64,000 bases of DNA from Lachnospiraceae bacterium (GTDB taxonomy: Bacteria > Bacillota > Clostridia > Lachnospirales > Lachnospiraceae): positions 1-64,000 of the forward strand of contig JAAWAC010000002.1 of the NCBI GenBank assembly GCA_022791975.1, in the 5' to 3' direction. Shown one piece after another: positions 62,317 to 64,000 of this stretch. The translations under genes and the position numbers were made by a program. Under the pieces are notes generated by a model. It had not been told where the DNA came from. It did no database searches and saw only the letters and a list, made by a program, of their open reading frames with translations. Numbering within the stretch: the first letter of the stretch is position 1; the number at the start of each line of letters is the position of its first letter.

Positions 62317-63300
62317 ATGAATATCAAAAAGAACCAGGATAACCTGGGAAAAAATAGCGCGGATGCCAGGGAACATGTCTATGATATGCTGATTGTTGGG
62401 GGAGGTCCCGCCGGATATACGGCAGCCCTCTATGGAGCCAGAGCCGGGCTTGATACCCTGGTGCTGGAGAAGGTTTCCCCGGGAGGGCAGATGACGCTTA
62501 CCCCACAGATAGATAATTATCCGGGTTTTGAACAGGGCATTGATGGCTTTCTTCTGGGGCAGAAAATGCAGAAAGGCGCAGAGCAGTTTGGGGCCAAAAG
62601 CCGGCTTGAGGAAGTGCTGTCCCTGGAGCTTTCGGGAAAGGTCAAGAAAGCCGTCACCCATGGGGGCATGTATTGTGGGAGGACGCTTGTCTACGCAGCC
62701 GGGGCTAATCACAAGGAGCTGGGACTTCCAGAGGAGAAGGAGCTGGTGGGCAGAGGGGTCCATTACTGTGCCTCTTGCGACGGGATGTTCTACCGAGAGA
62801 AAACCGTGGTTGTGGTAGGAGGTGGAAACGCAGCGGTATCCGATGCCCTGCTTCTCTCCCGCATCTGTAAAAGGGTGATACTGGTACACCGGCGGGACAC
62901 TCTGCGTGCGGAGAAGATTTACCAGGATCTATTGAGGAAGGCGGAAAATGTGGAGTTTCTCTGGAATCAGGTCGTATCTCAGTTTTTGTATAAGGAAAGG
63001 GTAGAGGGGGTCAGACTGGAGAACGTTTCTACCAAGGAGAAAACAGAGGTGGAGTGTGATGGGGTGTTTGTCAGCGTAGGCCGGGCGCCAGCCACAGAGC
63101 TGGTAAGAGGGCAGCTTGATTTGGATTCGGCTGGCTATATTATCGCTGATGAATCAACTAGAACAAGTGTTCCCGGTGTGTTTGCAGCTGGAGATGTGCG
63201 GGCAAAGGCTTTGCGACAGATTGTGACAGCTGTGGCAGATGGGGCTGTAGCTGTGTCCTATGGGGAGGAATATCTGGCAAGGACAGTTGGCATGTCCTAA
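62317..63300 (+). CDS. Thioredoxin reductase-like flavoprotein
   Basis: 327 residues. FAD motif VGGGPAGYTAALYGARAG, redox pair CASC (YCASCDGMFY), NADPH motif VVVGGGNAAVSDALLL, and C-terminal GVFAAGDVRAKALRQIVTA: a TrxB-type enzyme with active disulfide. It precedes the CD1871A/4Fe-4S membrane genes, which suggests a thiol-redox module. RBS GGAAGGGAG. Confidence 0.92.
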   Translation: MNIKKNQDNLGKNSADAREHVYDMLIVGGGPAGYTAALYGARAGLDTLVLEKVSPGGQMTLTPQIDNYPGFEQGIDGFLLGQKMQKGAEQFGAKSRLEEVLSLELSGKVKKAVTHGGMYCGRTLVYAAGANHKELGLPEEKELVGRGVHYCASCDGMFYREKTVVVVGGGNAAVSDALLLSRICKRVILVHRRDTLRAEKIYQDLLRKAENVEFLWNQVVSQFLYKERVEGVRLENVSTKEKTEVECDGVFVSVGRAPATELVRGQLDLDSAGYIIADESTRTSVPGVFAAGDVRAKALRQIVTAVADGAVAVSYGEEYLARTVGMS

Positions 63301-63350
63301 ATTTAATTATCCACAGGGGATATGATTTTTGGTTCCTGTAGGAGCAGTCA

Positions 63351-63379
63351 TTGAAAATTTCCCGGTTTTTTAGTATAAT
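63351..63379 (+). promoter_or_regulatory. Promoter of the CD1871A/4Fe-4S operon
   Basis: TTGAAA at 63351, 17-base spacer, TATAAT at 63374, 36 bases before ATG 63415. Confidence 0.75.
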
Positions 63380-63414
63380 CTAAAAAGACATAGAGAAAGG
63401 CAAAAGGAAATAAG

Positions 63415-63567
63415 ATGAAGATAACAGGTGATAAAAACAGGTTGCTTCAGATGTTGCTCCTGGGGGCGGCTGTGGGTTTTATGATTACAGGATGGATAAA
63501 CGGCGAGTTACAGATGGTACTGGAAAAATCTGTAAATATTTGTTTGGAGTGTATAGGAATTGGATAA
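63415..63567 (+). CDS. CD1871A family CXXC motif-containing protein
   Basis: Small membrane protein of 50 residues: basic start MKITGDKNRLLQ, one helix (about 11-29), ending VNICLECIGIG. The ending I-C-x-x-C-I-G-I-G is the hallmark of the CD1871A family. RBS AAAAGGAAATAAG. It overlaps the next 4Fe-4S protein by 8 bases, the usual arrangement of this family. Confidence 0.87.
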   Translation: MKITGDKNRLLQMLLLGAAVGFMITGWINGELQMVLEKSVNICLECIGIG

Positions 63568-64000
63568 AAGGAAATTTGTACAGGCATTGTTTGCATTTGC
63601 CACAAATGCCCATGTACAGGGCTTTTGGAAGGGAACTATTTACAGAGGAAAGTTAAAAAATATCTGCGTGCCGGGACTAAACTGCTACTCCTGCCCGGGG
63701 GCTTTGGGGTCATGCCCCATTGGAGCCATGCAGGCGGTGGAGGGCGGTACGAAATACGGGATTTCCATGTATGTTCTGGGATTTTTAGTGTTTGTGGGAC
63801 TGCTTGCAGGGAGATTTGTGTGTGGTTGGCTGTGTCCCTTTGGCCTGATTCAGGAGCTGATTTATAAGATTCCCATGAAAAAGGTCAAGGTTCCCAAAGG
63901 GGTAAATGCAGTTTTCAAGTGGGTGAAATATTTCATTCTGGTTATATTTGTCATAGCTTTGCCTATCTTGACAGCAGACAGCTTTGGGATTTCCACCCCC
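63560..64000 (+). CDS. 4Fe-4S membrane protein (NapH-like), cut by window end
   Basis: The frame from TTG 63560 reads through to the window end without a stop. Cysteine motifs: GLNCYSCPGALGSCPIGAM and RFVCGWLCPFG, typical of NapH/CcoG-type membrane iron-sulfur proteins, plus membrane helices at about 66-84 and 125-140. Likely electron transfer with the CD1871A protein and an extracytoplasmic thiol partner. The start is inferred from the overlap with the CD1871A gene. Confidence 0.85.
   Translation, partial: MDKRKFVQALFAFATNAHVQGFWKGTIYRGKLKNICVPGLNCYSCPGALGSCPIGAMQAVEGGTKYGISMYVLGFLVFVGLLAGRFVCGWLCPFGLIQELIYKIPMKKVKVPKGVNAVFKWVKYFILVIFVIALPILTADSFGISTP

Overview
The window looks like the chromosome of a spore-forming, anaerobic member of the Clostridia, most probably Lachnospiraceae. 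The evidence is sporulation sigma factors E and G, an alpha/beta-type SASP, a YlmC/YmxH sporulation protein, a GGGtGRT/NifU-like pair, a CD1871A-family CXXC protein, GlgC/GlgD-type glycogen synthesis and a type 2 GalT. Gene starts have strong AGGAGG-type ribosome binding sites, and several promoters fit the vegetative consensus (TTGACA, 17 bases, TATAAT-like). No tRNA gene, rRNA gene, IS element, prophage or CRISPR array was seen.

Layout. 1-1.7 kb: the 3' part of sigE, with an in-frame TAG near the window edge, and an unknown coiled-coil protein. 1.8-9.8 kb: a sugar-acid type catabolic block (IlvD/Edd dehydratase, DapA-family aldolase, RpiR regulator, amidohydrolase/deacetylase, TRAP transporter) lying between sigE and sigG, which are usually neighbours. 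9.9-17.5 kb: metallophosphoesterase, sigG, ylmC/ymxH, nrdR, yqeG-type phosphatase, aminopeptidase P, an FAD dehydrogenase and the GGGtGRT pair. 17.6-22.6 kb: a frameshifted RelA/SpoT-like gene with a DUF6718-like partner, a small HTH protein, PadR/DUF1700, polysaccharide deacetylase, carbonic anhydrase, rpmB. 22.6-26.35 kb: a large LRR surface protein and a small promoter-to-terminator unit, bracketed by a 23-bp direct repeat and placed between rpmB and yloU. 26.6-32 kb: yloU, yloV, recG, then MerR/YbjQ. 32-37.5 kb: glgD, glgC, SASP, and a two-WYL-domain regulator. 37.7-48 kb: a YesM/YesN two-component system, an ABC sugar transporter, GH51 and GH2 glycosidases, i.e. an arabinoside-utilisation locus. 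48.4-54.1 kb: AraC remnant, TetR, RtcB RNA ligase, a non-coding region with a tRNA-like core, slipin, Sel1-repeat protein. 54.1-64 kb: TfoX/GyrI fusion, ferredoxin pair, AraC plus galK/galT, ECF sigma/anti-sigma, DUF134-NifX fusion, thioredoxin-reductase-like enzyme, CD1871A protein and a membrane 4Fe-4S protein cut by the window end.

The most striking feature is the 492-bp non-coding stretch between rtcB and the slipin gene. At 50686-50750 it holds all the secondary-structure elements of a tRNA core, but with the 3' half (T arm, acceptor 3' strand) before the 5' half (acceptor 5' strand, T8-A9, D arm). The acceptor-like stem is closed by a 5-nt loop and the ends open at the anticodon side. 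This is a circularly permuted tRNA mimic, comparable to the tRNA-like module described for bacterial Y RNAs. Here it sits beside an RNA ligase, in a locus with no visible Ro/Rsr gene within the window.
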